From an uncultured Oscillospiraceae bacterium (GTDB lineage: Bacteria > Bacillota > Clostridia > Oscillospirales > Oscillospiraceae): 64,000 bases of DNA. The stretch spans positions 1 to 64,000 of the forward strand of contig CALWXF010000002.1 in NCBI GenBank assembly GCA_944385445.1, given 5' to 3'. Below the pieces are notes generated by a model. That model was not told where the DNA came from and did no database searches. It saw only the letters and a program-made list of their open reading frames with translations. Shown here piece after piece: positions 15,702 through 24,308 of this stretch. Numbering within the stretch: position 1 is the first letter of the stretch; every line of letters starts with the position of its first letter. Position numbers and translations under genes: made by a program.

Positions 15702-16955
15702 TTACTGAGCCAGCTTGGTGGTGTAGGTGACGGCGTTGTCGGTCTTCACCATGTTGATGGCAAAGGCGTCGTAAGCGCTGGGATCGGTCAGACGGTCAGA
15801 CACGCTCTGCTCGTTCTGGCCATCACCAGCGATGTAGTCAACCTTCAGGTTCAGCAGGTCGTCGTACTTCTCCAGCAGAGGCTTGTAGGTGGAGCTCAGG
15901 AAGTTATCAGCGGAGTTGTAGATGTTCAGCCACACCTTCTTCTCGGGGTTCTTCTCAGCATCGAGCTTGTTGGAGACAGCGGGGAAGGTGACGGTGGAGT
16001 CCAGGAACTCCTCATAGTTCTCGGCAGTGACGGCCACGTTCAGGGCGTAGAAGGAGCGCTCGTCTTCCTTGTAAACGTACTCCTTGTCGGACAGCACGTT
16101 GCCAGCCTCGTCAGCCACGCCGATACCAGTCTGAACATCCACGCCATCCAGAGCGTTGCGAATCACGCGGAGGGTCAGGTAGGCCTGAACGTCAGCGTGC
16201 TGGCTGATAGTGCCGCCGTAACCATTGGCGATAGCAGCCACGGCATCAGAGTTGGCGTCATAGCCGAAGGTGGGGACACCAGCCTCGTTGGACCAGGCGT
16301 TGAACATAGACATGCCCATGCCGTCGTTGTTGGAAGCGACAATGTCGATCTGCTCACCAAAGTTGGCGGACCAGGTGGAGATAGCGTTACCAGCAGCGCC
16401 ATCGTTCCAGGTAGCGCCAGCGGAACTCTTCATCTCCTGGGAGGCCAGCTCACGGACGATATAGGTCTTGCCATCGATCTCCAGCTTGCCGTCCTGAACG
16501 AACTCGGACTTGCCGTCGGTGTTGGTGCCAACGGGATCGCTGACGATGGTGCCGTCATCCTTGGTCACAGCAGTGCCCAAAGCGGAGCGGACGCCGCGGG
16601 TACGGGCGATGGAGTCGTTGTGGCCAATGTCACCCACAGCCATCACGTAGCCGATGATGCCATCGTTGTTGCGGTCGATCTCTTCAATGTGAGCCTTGAT
16701 ATAGTCCAGAATCATCTGGCCCTGGAGCTCAGCGCCCTGGTTGGCGTCGAAGCCCACATAGTAGGTGTCGTCGTTGAAGTTCAGAGCCTCGGTATTCAAC
16801 TCGCCGGTGGTGGAGTTGGAGGGCTGACGGTTATACCAGACAACGGGCTTATCCTGGTTAGCGACGGTATCCTCACCGCCGCCGGCGCCACCGCAGGCAG
16901 CCAGACTGAAGGCCATAGCAGCGGCCAGAGACAAAGCAAGAACTTTCTTCTTCAT
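15702..16955 (-). CDS. mglB: Galactose/glucose-binding lipoprotein
   Basis: Periplasmic-binding-protein family 4 lipoprotein of 417 residues that captures galactose or glucose outside the cell for MglAC. The signal peptide is KKKVLALSLAAAMAFSLAAC with lipobox LAAC (Cys-21), followed by a short GGAGGGEDT linker. The conserved segments VGFDANQGAELQGQMILDYIK, RNNDGIIGYVMAVGDIGHNDSIARTRGVR and IVASNNDGMGMSM fit MglB. The DRNNDG loop resembles the Ca2+-binding site region of galactose-binding proteins. AAGGAGA precedes the ATG. A 173-base gap separates it from the sensory lipoprotein gene; the gap holds a small hairpin but no clear promoter. Confidence 0.93.
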   Translation of the reverse strand: MKKKVLALSLAAAMAFSLAACGGAGGGEDTVANQDKPVVWYNRQPSNSTTGELNTEALNFNDDTYYVGFDANQGAELQGQMILDYIKAHIEEIDRNNDGIIGYVMAVGDIGHNDSIARTRGVRSALGTAVTKDDGTIVSDPVGTNTDGKSEFVQDGKLEIDGKTYIVRELASQEMKSSAGATWNDGAAGNAISTWSANFGEQIDIVASNNDGMGMSMFNAWSNEAGVPTFGYDANSDAVAAIANGYGGTISQHADVQAYLTLRVIRNALDGVDVQTGIGVADEAGNVLSDKEYVYKEDERSFYALNVAVTAENYEEFLDSTVTFPAVSNKLDAEKNPEKKVWLNIYNSADNFLSSTYKPLLEKYDDLLNLKVDYIAGDGQNEQSVSDRLTDPSAYDAFAINMVKTDNAVTYTTKLAQ

Positions 16956-17128
16956 AACGATTCTCCTTTACATATTCAGGTGTTTGACAGAGCATACGCA
17001 ACTCCATCTCTTGTCCTATATGTTACCGAAAATGACGGAGGAAAACAAGGTGAAAAATCACCGAAAGGAAGGCAAAAAATTATTCCATCTAAACAATGTG
17101 TGAAAAAATAATTCATCGAAATTGTGCA

Positions 17129-18115
17129 CTATGACGACTTTCCCCGCTGCTCAAAGGTGAACAGGGCTTTTTGACTGTCCATAGAGAATAAATTATCCCG
17201 GTCTACGATTTGGGTGGAGGTGTCCACGGTGTGGGTCACATCCTTGCTCTGCCCGGTGAGGAGCTTGTATGCGCTCTCCACCCCCAGATACCCCATGGCA
17301 TAGGGATTTTGCACGATCAGGGCGTCTACGGTGCCGTTTTGCAGGCCGTCCACAGTGCTGACATTGGAATCAAAGCCCACCAGGAAAATGTTATCGGCAT
17401 CGTCCCGGTTTTCGATGGCTTTGGCAGCGCCTACACTGGTGGGCTCATTGAAAGCCAGCAGCACATTGATCTCCGGGTGTTGGGTGAGCAGGGCGGTGGT
17501 ATCCGTCTGGGCGATGTGGGCCTCGGCCAGGGTGTTGATGACGCTGACCACCTGGGCGCGGCCGCTGCGGGTGAAGGTCTCCACGGCACCCCGCTCCCGC
17601 TCCTGCCCGTTGGCGGAGCTGATGTCGTAGTTGATGATCCCCACATGCAGCTGGCCCTCCACCCGGTCCAGGGCGGCCTGGGCGGCCATCTGCCCTGCGG
17701 CGTAGTTGTCCGTGCCAATGTAGGTGCTCACCGCTTGGGAATCCACATTGCTGTCAATGGCCACGATTTTTACCCCCTGTTGGGCGGCGGCATCAATAGC
17801 GGCGGCGTTGTTGTCGTAGTGAATGGCGGAGAACACCAGGGCGTCGGTCCCAGCCTCCACCGCCTGGGCCACCATTTGGTTTTGAGCCTCGTAGTCCTCC
17901 TCTGTGTTGGGACCGATGATGTTCAGGTCCAGATTGTACTCGGTGGCTGCAGCTTCTGCCCCGGCAAACACTGACAGCCAAAATTCCGTCTGGGTGGATT
18001 TGGCGATGAGAGTGACGGTGTGGGGGGTAGCGGTGTCGGAGGCTGAGGAACAGCTGCACAGCAGCAGGGATAAGGCCGCTGTGACGGCGGCCAGGGTACG
18101 CTTATTTCCCTTCAT
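17129..18115 (-). CDS. Sugar-binding lipoprotein, likely sensor component
   Basis: A 328-residue type I periplasmic binding protein (RbsB/YtfQ-like) with a lipoprotein signal ending LLLCSC (Cys-22). Core segments are VTLIAKSTQTEFWLSVFAGAEAAATEYN, DALVFSAIHYDNNAAAIDAAAQQGVKIVAIDSNV, and NIFLVGFDSN. Its start overlaps the end of the histidine kinase gene by 14 bases, and it lies before mglBAC. Rather than a second transporter subunit, it is probably the extracellular ligand receptor for the kinase. That is inferred from the gene order, which is repeated at 58.3-62.7 kb. Confidence 0.87.
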   Translation of the reverse strand: MKGNKRTLAAVTAALSLLLCSCSSASDTATPHTVTLIAKSTQTEFWLSVFAGAEAAATEYNLDLNIIGPNTEEDYEAQNQMVAQAVEAGTDALVFSAIHYDNNAAAIDAAAQQGVKIVAIDSNVDSQAVSTYIGTDNYAAGQMAAQAALDRVEGQLHVGIINYDISSANGQERERGAVETFTRSGRAQVVSVINTLAEAHIAQTDTTALLTQHPEINVLLAFNEPTSVGAAKAIENRDDADNIFLVGFDSNVSTVDGLQNGTVDALIVQNPYAMGYLGVESAYKLLTGQSKDVTHTVDTSTQIVDRDNLFSMDSQKALFTFEQRGKSS

Positions 18116-19820
18116 AAGAATCCTCCCAAAGCTTTGGCATACGAATTTCCACACAGGTCCCCACATCCAGTTTACTGGTGATGGTGAGGCCGTACTCCTT
18201 GCCAAAGTAGATTTGCAGACGGTCGTTGACGTTGCGAATGCCAATCCCGGTGCGCTCCTTGGGGCCGTGCTCCAGAATGGCCACGATCTGTTCCTGGCTC
18301 ATGCCTACGCCGTTGTCCTCTACCCGGAAGATGATGTCCTCCCCATCTGGCTGGACGTATACGTCAATACGGCCCTCGTCCACCATCAAATCCAGCCCGT
18401 GGTTGATGGCGTTTTCGATGATGGGCTGGAGGGTGATTTTGTTGCACAGGTAGTTCAGACAGGTGGGGTCCACGTGGAAGTGATAGGTAAACTGGTTTTT
18501 ATACCGGTATTTCTGGATTTGCAGATAGCTCTCCGCATGTTCGATTTCCTTGGAAATGGGGATGAGCTCATGGCCCTTGCTGATGCTGATGCGGAAGAGG
18601 CGGGCCAGGGCGTGGACCATTTTTACGGCGTCGGCGTTGCGGCCCTGCTCACACATCCAGGCGATGGAGTCCAGGGTGTTGTAGAGAAAGTGGGGGTTAA
18701 TCTGAGCTTGCAGAGCTTTGAGCTCTGTTTTCCGCAGGTTGACCTCCTCCTCCCGCACGGTGGTCATCAGCTGTTGGATGCGCATGACCATGTGGCCAAA
18801 GGAACAGGACAGCTCTTGCACCTCCCGGGTGCCGCCCACGGGATAGTAGTCAAAGTGGTCCGCATCGGACTCGAAGTTCTCCATGGCCGACTCCAGGGCC
18901 CGGAGGGGGCGGGAGAGCAGACGGGAGAGCAGCCAGCTGGTGAATAGGGCGGCCAAAAGCACCATCACAGCGATGAGCAGGGACAGGTGCACCATCTCGC
19001 TGACATTTCGGTTGACCAGCTCGTCCACATAGCTGACGCCCACTACACGCCAGTCGCTGCCCTCCACACTGGTGAGGGAATAGATCACGGTGTCGTTGGC
19101 CCAAGCGCCATCCTCCATTTGGGAGAGGGTGGCGGTGTCCTCCGATTTCAGACCGGAATAGAGCAGCTGCTGCTGGGGGTGATAGACCATGTTGCCGTCC
19201 CCGTCCATCAAAAAGCAGTAGCCCCGCTGGCCAATGCTTACATTATTAATGTAGCTGGAGATGCTGGAAAAGCTCAAATCCAGAGAGACCCAGGCGGCGG
19301 AGCCGTCCTGGGGCAGAGGGGTGGTCATGGTGACCACCCAGGGATAATACCCCTCAAAAATACTCTCCACATGGGGAGCGGACATGTAGGGCCCCTGGGA
19401 GGCCTGGGCTTTCTCCAGATCAAAGGAGAGGTTTTGGAGAATGTTGTCCTTGGGAGTGCGACCGGGGGACCAGCACTGGAGCAGCTGGCCGTCGTGGGAA
19501 TAGCTGGTCACCGCCACCACATCGGGGCGGAATTCCAGAAAGGCGGACAGCAACTCATCCCGGCTTTCATCGGTCTCCCACATGGACTGCTCCACCAGCT
19601 CCATGGCCTGACGCATATCGGACAGGTAGTTGGACACGGTGGTGGACACCTGGGATACAGCCTGAACGCTGGTGGTACGGGCGTTTTGCACCATGGCATC
19701 CTGGTAGCGGTTTAGAAACAGGGCCAGGAAGCAGCACAGGATGATGGCCACCACGCCCACTACCATGGCCACCAGGATGGTGGTGATGCGCAGCCCAGTC
19801 TGGGCGACGTTCTTACTCAC
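18102..19820 (-). CDS. YesM-type sensor histidine kinase
   Basis: A 572-residue membrane kinase: first transmembrane helix at about residues 10-37, a dCache-like extracellular domain to about 285, second helix (LSLLIAVMVLLAALFTSWLLS), HAMP, then the His_kinase domain with LQAQINPHFLYNTLDSIAWM (His in NPHF) and an ATPase domain with N box ENAINHG, VEDNGVGM and the glycine-rich GIGIRNVNDRL. The start overlaps the response regulator stop by 4 bases. Sugar sensing, probably with the downstream lipoprotein, is inferred. Confidence 0.93.
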   Translation of the reverse strand: MSKNVAQTGLRITTILVAMVVGVVAIILCCFLALFLNRYQDAMVQNARTTSVQAVSQVSTTVSNYLSDMRQAMELVEQSMWETDESRDELLSAFLEFRPDVVAVTSYSHDGQLLQCWSPGRTPKDNILQNLSFDLEKAQASQGPYMSAPHVESIFEGYYPWVVTMTTPLPQDGSAAWVSLDLSFSSISSYINNVSIGQRGYCFLMDGDGNMVYHPQQQLLYSGLKSEDTATLSQMEDGAWANDTVIYSLTSVEGSDWRVVGVSYVDELVNRNVSEMVHLSLLIAVMVLLAALFTSWLLSRLLSRPLRALESAMENFESDADHFDYYPVGGTREVQELSCSFGHMVMRIQQLMTTVREEEVNLRKTELKALQAQINPHFLYNTLDSIAWMCEQGRNADAVKMVHALARLFRISISKGHELIPISKEIEHAESYLQIQKYRYKNQFTYHFHVDPTCLNYLCNKITLQPIIENAINHGLDLMVDEGRIDVYVQPDGEDIIFRVEDNGVGMSQEQIVAILEHGPKERTGIGIRNVNDRLQIYFGKEYGLTITSKLDVGTCVEIRMPKLWEDSYEGK

Positions 19821-21100
19821 GCCTGTCCACCCGCCTTTTCCGCCTCCAGCCTGCGGCGTAGGGCGTTGGGGGACTCGCCGCAGTACTTTTTAAAGCAGTA
19901 GCTGAAATAGTGCTGATCGGTGTAGCCGCAGCGCTGGGAGATATCCTGGATTTTGAGATTGGAGTTTTCCAGCAGTGCCCGGGCCGCCTCCATGCGCTTG
20001 CGGATGAGAATGTTGATGAAGGTCTCCCCGGCATATTTCTTAATGCAGGAGCTTAAGTGGTTGGGGCTGACGTCCAGCATGGCGCTCAGAGATACCAGGG
20101 AGAGGTTCACGTCCATGTAGTGCTGGTCCAGCGTCTCCAGGGCCCGCTGGCACAGGTTGTTTCCCCCCTTGGTGGAGGGGGCCAGGTCGCTGATGAACTG
20201 CACGCAGCTCTCGGACGGGTCCCCCTGGCGCAGGGCCTCCATGGCCTCCGTATAGGCGCCGTGCAGGGCGGTGAGGGAGCGCACCATACGGCTGACTCCG
20301 ATGCGGCAGCGTCGGCCCAGAATGCGGGTGGCCATCTGGGGAATCTCATCAGCCAGAATGTGCAGATACTCCTCAAAGTCCGAGGGATTGCCCAGCAGCA
20401 CGGAGATGACCTTGCCGGCGGAGAAAAAGCTCAGGCCCCGCAGATATTTGGCCGCCAGGGTGTCCACCGACGCCACAAAGGTGGGGGTGGTGCAGTTGTT
20501 TCCCTCATCATCCAGCAGGGAGGAGACCATCACCGTATAACAGGGCTTGTCCAGGTTGTCCCGCAGCAGGCCGCACTGGCGGCCGTATTCCAGGGCCTGC
20601 TCCTCATTTCCCGGCTCGGCGTAGGCGTCCAGAACCAGGGGCATGAGCATGGCCGCCTGCAAATCGTGCTCAAGGTTGTGGGAGGCGGCGTGGCGGAACA
20701 TGGCAAACTGGGCGTCAATTTTTTGGCGGATGATGCGCAGCTCAGCCCCCAGGCCCTCCAGGGTCAGGGGCTTGAGCATGTAGCTGATGATGTTGTATTG
20801 AATAGCCTGTTTGGCGTACTCAAAGTCATCATAGCCGCTGAGAAAGGCGATGTTGGTGGCAGGGCGTACCTCTCGCACATGGCGGGCCAGCTCAATGCCC
20901 GAGATAAAAGGCATGCGGATATCGGTGAGCAGCAGATCCGGCTCATATTGCTCCACCAGCTGGAGGGCATCCAGTCCGTTGCTGGCGCTGCCCAATAGAT
21001 TGAATCCGTACTCCTGCCATGGAATCATGGAGCATACGGCTTCCCGGAGTTCGTCCTCGTCATCGGCGACAATGACCGTGTACAGTGTCTTAGTGGCCAT
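19817..21100 (-). CDS. AraC-type response regulator
   Basis: A 427-residue response regulator. The receiver domain (residues 1-120) begins VIVADDEDELREAV, with the phospho-acceptor in LLLTDIRMPFISG. A middle linker of about 190 residues follows, then two AraC helix-turn-helix motifs (LVSLSAMLDVSPNHLSSCIKKY and IQDISQRCGYTDQHYFSYCFKKYCG). The chosen ATG has AAAGGA about 12 bases upstream. It is first in the transcript regulator-kinase-lipoprotein-mglBAC and is the likely activator of the mgl genes. Confidence 0.93.
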   Translation of the reverse strand: MATKTLYTVIVADDEDELREAVCSMIPWQEYGFNLLGSASNGLDALQLVEQYEPDLLLTDIRMPFISGIELARHVREVRPATNIAFLSGYDDFEYAKQAIQYNIISYMLKPLTLEGLGAELRIIRQKIDAQFAMFRHAASHNLEHDLQAAMLMPLVLDAYAEPGNEEQALEYGRQCGLLRDNLDKPCYTVMVSSLLDDEGNNCTTPTFVASVDTLAAKYLRGLSFFSAGKVISVLLGNPSDFEEYLHILADEIPQMATRILGRRCRIGVSRMVRSLTALHGAYTEAMEALRQGDPSESCVQFISDLAPSTKGGNNLCQRALETLDQHYMDVNLSLVSLSAMLDVSPNHLSSCIKKYAGETFINILIRKRMEAARALLENSNLKIQDISQRCGYTDQHYFSYCFKKYCGESPNALRRRLEAEKAGGQA

Positions 21101-21196
21101 GGGGGTATCGATCCTTTCTCTATGTCTCAGAAGGGTGGAAGCACACACAAGGTGGTACCCAACGGAATGGACAATAATAATAGCAGACTTCTTCTT

Positions 21197-21225
21197 AGTA
21201 TAGCAGATTTGCAGGACAGAGACAA
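21197..21225 (-). promoter_or_regulatory. Promoter of the sensor-mgl operon
   Basis: On the minus strand TTGTCT (21220-21225), 17 bp spacer and TATACT (21197-21202), about 95 bases before the response regulator start. Confidence 0.65.
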
Positions 21226-21250
21226 ATATTTCTTGGAGGGAACTGTAAAA

Positions 21251-21922
21251 TCAGCTGTTTCCCAGCCGGGTGACGGTCATGGATACGGCATCGGCCAGAT
21301 AGTTGCCGCCAAAGGGGGCTACCTGGAGGGTGGTGGGGACGTCAGTGACAGAAATGGGGACGGTGAAGGACACCTCCGAGGACTGGGTGGCATTTTGAAA
21401 GGTGAAGGGCACCGAGGCCCCGGACTGCACCGAGCCGTTGACTTCCAAGGATGTGTTGATGTTCACCGGGAAAGAGTTGTTGGCGGTGGGGGTGATGACG
21501 CCGTGAAACTCCACCGAGTACACCCCCGGCTGATTGATGGTGAAGGTGTTGCTGCCCGAAGTGTGGCTGATATCAGAGCCCAGGCTCAGAGCGTTGCGGT
21601 CAAAAGTGATGGGGGTGCCGGAGGCCCCAGGCTGGGGTGGGGTGGAGTAGGAGGACACCAGACTCACTGGCTGGGAGGCTCCAGGCAGGCCCTGGGGAAT
21701 GGTGAAGTTGAGGACTGCATTTTGGGCGGTGCCGGAATTGGTGACTTCCGCCGGGGTGCCCGGGGCTCCGGTGGTGACGGTGCCGATGGTCACGGTGGCG
21801 GCAGCTCCAGGAGGTCCGGGAGGACAGACACAGGGGGATGGCACACACAACGGTCCGAGAGAAAAAGAGCCGTGACAGCATGAGCGGCAGACCGGACAGT
21901 GGCAGGAACAGTGGCGACGCAT
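21251..21922 (-). CDS. Collagen-like, Cys-rich N-terminus, BclA-type C-terminal domain
   Basis: A 223-residue protein. Residues 5-33 hold nine cysteines (CSCHCPVC, SCC, then C at 26, 31, 33), followed by a short PPGPPG tract and GTVTTGAPGTPAEVTNSGTAQNAVLNFTIPQG. The C-terminal 140 residues look like the beta-sandwich domain of BclA/exosporium-like glycoproteins (YSVEFHGVITPTANNSFPVNI...LEVNGS). GGAGGAG precedes the ATG. No signal peptide or membrane helix is seen, so surface or spore-coat assembly through the Cys-rich head is possible but unproven. It lies alone between two regulated units. Confidence 0.7.
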   Translation of the reverse strand: MRRHCSCHCPVCRSCCHGSFSLGPLCVPSPCVCPPGPPGAAATVTIGTVTTGAPGTPAEVTNSGTAQNAVLNFTIPQGLPGASQPVSLVSSYSTPPQPGASGTPITFDRNALSLGSDISHTSGSNTFTINQPGVYSVEFHGVITPTANNSFPVNINTSLEVNGSVQSGASVPFTFQNATQSSEVSFTVPISVTDVPTTLQVAPFGGNYLADAVSMTVTRLGNS

Positions 21923-22003
21923 GAAACTCCTCCTTACTTCGAGGTGATATCCCATGCTATGCACCTGGAATAGAAGTGGTTTCATTTAGCCGAGAAATTT
22001 CCG

Positions 22004-22031
22004 TTGACGAATGATGGGGGAGGTGTACAAT
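22004..22031 (+). promoter_or_regulatory. Promoter of the uridine phosphorylase gene
   Basis: TTGACG (22004-22009), 16 bp spacer, TACAAT (22026-22031). It sits about 60 bases before the ATG. Confidence 0.6.
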
Positions 22032-22091
22032 ATAATTAAATAAGGAACAGGGTCCTGGATTGCCCTGGGTTTACCGGAGAGGAGTGAAGGC

Positions 22092-22847
22092 ATGCAGTAC
22101 CACATTCAATTGGATGCGCCCATGCTGGAAGGGGCGGAATATGCCATCCTGGCAGGAGATCCTGGCCGGATTGAGGCCATCGCCCAGCACCTGGAGCGGC
22201 CCAAACGGCTGGGCCAGAACCGGGAATACACCAGCTACCTGGGCTATGTGCAGGGGCGGCCTGTGTTGGTGATGTCCCATGGCATCGGCGGACCGTCCAC
22301 CGCCATTGCGGTGGAGGAACTGGCCCAGCTGGGCATCAAGACCATGATTCGAGTGGGTACCAGCGGCGGTATGCAGCAGCAGGTCCGGGCCGGGGATGCG
22401 GTGATTGTCCAGGCTGCCATTCGCCAGGATGGCACTAGCCGGGAATACCTGCCCATTGAATATCCGGCTGTGGCAGACTTCGATGTCACCGCTGCCCTGA
22501 AACAGGCGGCCCTCCACTTAGGTCAGCGCCACCATGTGGGCGTGGTGCAGTGCAAGGACAGCTTTTACGGCCAGCACTCCCCACAACGTATGCCAGTGAG
22601 TGGTGAGCTGTTGGCCAAGTGGGAGGCCTGGCTGAAAGGAGGCGCACTGGCCAGCGAGATGGAGACGGCGGCCCTGTTCACTGTGGCCTCGGTGCTGCGG
22701 GTGCGGGCGGGGGCGGTCATGCTGTGCATCTGGAACCAGGAGCGGGACAAGGCGGGCCTGCCCCACGAGGAGTGCCACGACACCCAGGGGGTCATCCAGC
22801 TGGCCGTTCAGGCGGTGGCGGAACTCATAGCACAGGATAGTCAGTGA
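22092..22847 (+). CDS. udp: Uridine phosphorylase
   Basis: Phosphorolysis of uridine to uracil and ribose-1-phosphate in pyrimidine salvage. The 251-residue NP-I phosphorylase has AILAGDPGRIEAIA, VMSHGIGGPSTAIAVEELAQLG, MIRVGTSGGMQ and the signature SEMETAALFTVASVLRVRAG, with the Glu-Met-Glu ribose-binding motif. A weak GGAGAGGAG lies before the ATG. Monocistronic by position. Confidence 0.92.
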   Translation: MQYHIQLDAPMLEGAEYAILAGDPGRIEAIAQHLERPKRLGQNREYTSYLGYVQGRPVLVMSHGIGGPSTAIAVEELAQLGIKTMIRVGTSGGMQQQVRAGDAVIVQAAIRQDGTSREYLPIEYPAVADFDVTAALKQAALHLGQRHHVGVVQCKDSFYGQHSPQRMPVSGELLAKWEAWLKGGALASEMETAALFTVASVLRVRAGAVMLCIWNQERDKAGLPHEECHDTQGVIQLAVQAVAELIAQDSQ

Positions 22848-22882
22848 GAGGGAAAATATGTCTTGTAAACATCTGGTAATTA

Positions 22883-22911
22883 TTGACATGTGCTCCTGGT
22901 TGGTGTATGAT
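22883..22911 (+). promoter_or_regulatory. Promoter of the carboxypeptidase gene
   Basis: TTGACA (22883-22888), 17 bp spacer, TATGAT (22906-22911): a near-consensus promoter. Confidence 0.75.
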
Positions 22912-22914
22912 ATC

Positions 22915-23008
22915 GTGTACCGGGCAGGGAGACCCCCTGCTTTGGTGAAAAGGGATATCACTTGACAGCCCTTGGCGCAGCCGGATAATTGGCTGGATAC
23001 ACAACAGG
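22915..23008 (+). promoter_or_regulatory. Structured leader of the VanY-type carboxypeptidase
   Basis: About 95 transcribed bases before the ribosome binding site fold into a multi-branched shape. The ends GTGTACC and GGATACAC can pair around three hairpins: GCAGGG/CCCTGC, GTGA/TCAC and CAGCC/GGCTG. The tract GGGAGACCCCC...TTTGGTGAA and a later ACAGCC recall parts of the c-di-AMP (ydaO-yuaA) aptamer, which often controls cell-wall hydrolases, but the match is incomplete. A regulatory leader is likely; its class is uncertain. Confidence 0.35.
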
Positions 23009-23018
23009 AGGACAATTG

Positions 23019-23768
23019 GTGAAACATTCAATACGCAAAGGAATGCTGCTCAGTGCTTTGGTGGGTGCGTTTCTATTCACCAGCGGATGCACCGCCGGTA
23101 TGGCACAGCAGCCAGAGCACAAGCAGATCGCACAGCAGCAGGAAGTGAAGGCCGCCCCGGAGCCCACCTGTACCCCAGAGGTGGGAGGCAAGGGAATTGC
23201 TGCGGTGGAGGAGCCGGAGGGGCCGCTGGCTCCCAGTGGAAAGAGCGTGGACTACTACGAGACGGTGGAGCCCACCTATGTGGACGGGGTGCTGCTGGTA
23301 AACAAGGAGTATGCGCTGCCTCGGGACTACGGAGATGGAGAGGACCCCACCGCCTATCAGGCTCTGCTCAAGCTCCAGCGGGCAGCTCGGTGGGCTGGAT
23401 ATTCCATGGACCTGATGAGCGGATACCGTTCCTTTGAGACCCAGGAGGAGCTGTACAACGACTATGTGGCGGTGGACGGCGTGGAAAAGGCGGACACCTA
23501 CTCTGCCTGGCCGGGCCACTCGGAGCATCAGACCGGACTGGCTTTTGATGTGGGTTGGGTGGATCTGCAATTTGCGGACACCCCGGCGGGGCGGTGGCTG
23601 GCCAACCACGCCCACGAGTACGGCTTCATCATCCGCTACCCGGAGGGGAAGGAAGCAATCACAGGGTATCAATATGAGCCCTGGCACATCCGCTACCTGG
23701 GTGTAGAGCTGGCCACCAAGGTACACCAGAGTGGACTGTGCCTGGAGGAATATCTGGGGCTGGTTTAA
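23019..23768 (+). CDS. D-alanyl-D-alanine carboxypeptidase, VanY/M15B lipoprotein
   Basis: A 249-residue secreted peptidase trimming the D-Ala end of peptidoglycan stems. The start is a GTG preceded by AGGAGG. The signal KGMLLSALVGAFLFTSGC gives a lipoprotein Cys (lipobox TSGC). A linker rich in P/E follows. The catalytic domain (residues about 95-245) shows MSGYRSFETQEELY, the zinc motif SEHQTGLAFDVG and the second zinc ligand in EPWHIRYLG. All family zinc and catalytic residues appear present. It sits behind a structured leader and is followed by a terminator. Confidence 0.92.
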   Translation: MKHSIRKGMLLSALVGAFLFTSGCTAGMAQQPEHKQIAQQQEVKAAPEPTCTPEVGGKGIAAVEEPEGPLAPSGKSVDYYETVEPTYVDGVLLVNKEYALPRDYGDGEDPTAYQALLKLQRAARWAGYSMDLMSGYRSFETQEELYNDYVAVDGVEKADTYSAWPGHSEHQTGLAFDVGWVDLQFADTPAGRWLANHAHEYGFIIRYPEGKEAITGYQYEPWHIRYLGVELATKVHQSGLCLEEYLGLV

Positions 23769-23779
23769 AGACCTTGCCA

Positions 23780-23809
23780 GGGGGCGGCGTTGGCCGCCCC
23801 CGTTTTCTA
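23780..23809 (+). terminator. Terminator of the carboxypeptidase gene
   Basis: GGGGGCGGC-GTTG-GCCGCCCCC followed by GTTTTCT. Confidence 0.85.
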
Positions 23810-23838
23810 TGGACAAGGGGGGATGGGCATGCTATCAT
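23810..23838 (+). promoter_or_regulatory. Promoter of the PH-domain gene
   Basis: TGGACA (23810-23815), 17 bp spacer, TATCAT (23833-23838), 32 bases before the ATG. Confidence 0.55.
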
Positions 23839-23870
23839 GGACCCATCTAACAACCGAAGGGGGAACCTGT

Positions 23871-24245
23871 ATGATCGACTTTGAAAACGCCGACTTTCTC
23901 AAGCTGAAAGAAGTGAACAACGACACCTACGCCCAGCGCCTGGAGCCTATGTTTGCGCCGGGGGAGGAGATCATCGCCTCCTTCCGCACCGTGCGGGACG
24001 GGGTGGTGTTTACCAACCTCCGGGTCATCACCATCAACGTGCAGGGCATCACGGGAAAGAAAACCGACTATTCCTCTCTGCCCTACAAGCGCATCCAGGC
24101 CTTTTCCGTGGAGACCTCCGGGGTGTTTGACCTGGACAGCGAGCTGGAGCTGTGGTTTAGCAGCGTGGGGCGCATTCGCTTTGAATTTACCGCCGGGGCA
24201 GATATCGCCCGCATCTGTTCTGTGATTTCCCAGTACGCTCTGTGA
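23871..24245 (+). CDS. Bacterial PH domain protein
   Basis: A 124-residue cytosolic protein with the bPH_1-type fold: GEEIIASFRTVRDGVVFTNLRVITINVQGITGKKTDYSSLPYKRIQAFSVE is characteristic, followed by a strand-rich part and a closing helix (ADIARICSVISQYAL). Function of this family is unknown. AAGGGGGAA lies before the ATG. It has its own promoter and terminator. Confidence 0.87.
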   Translation: MIDFENADFLKLKEVNNDTYAQRLEPMFAPGEEIIASFRTVRDGVVFTNLRVITINVQGITGKKTDYSSLPYKRIQAFSVETSGVFDLDSELELWFSSVGRIRFEFTAGADIARICSVISQYAL

Positions 24246-24254
24246 TGTTTACAA

Positions 24255-24301
24255 GAAAAAGAGCCTTCCTGTTTCAAAACGGAACAGGAAGGCTCTTTTT
24301 T
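24255..24301. terminator. Bidirectional terminator
   Basis: AAAAAGAGCCTTCCTGTT pairs with AACAGGAAGGCTCTTTTT. It serves the PH-domain gene and the convergent P-type ATPase gene. Confidence 0.88.
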
Positions 24302-24308
24302 GCTCGAA

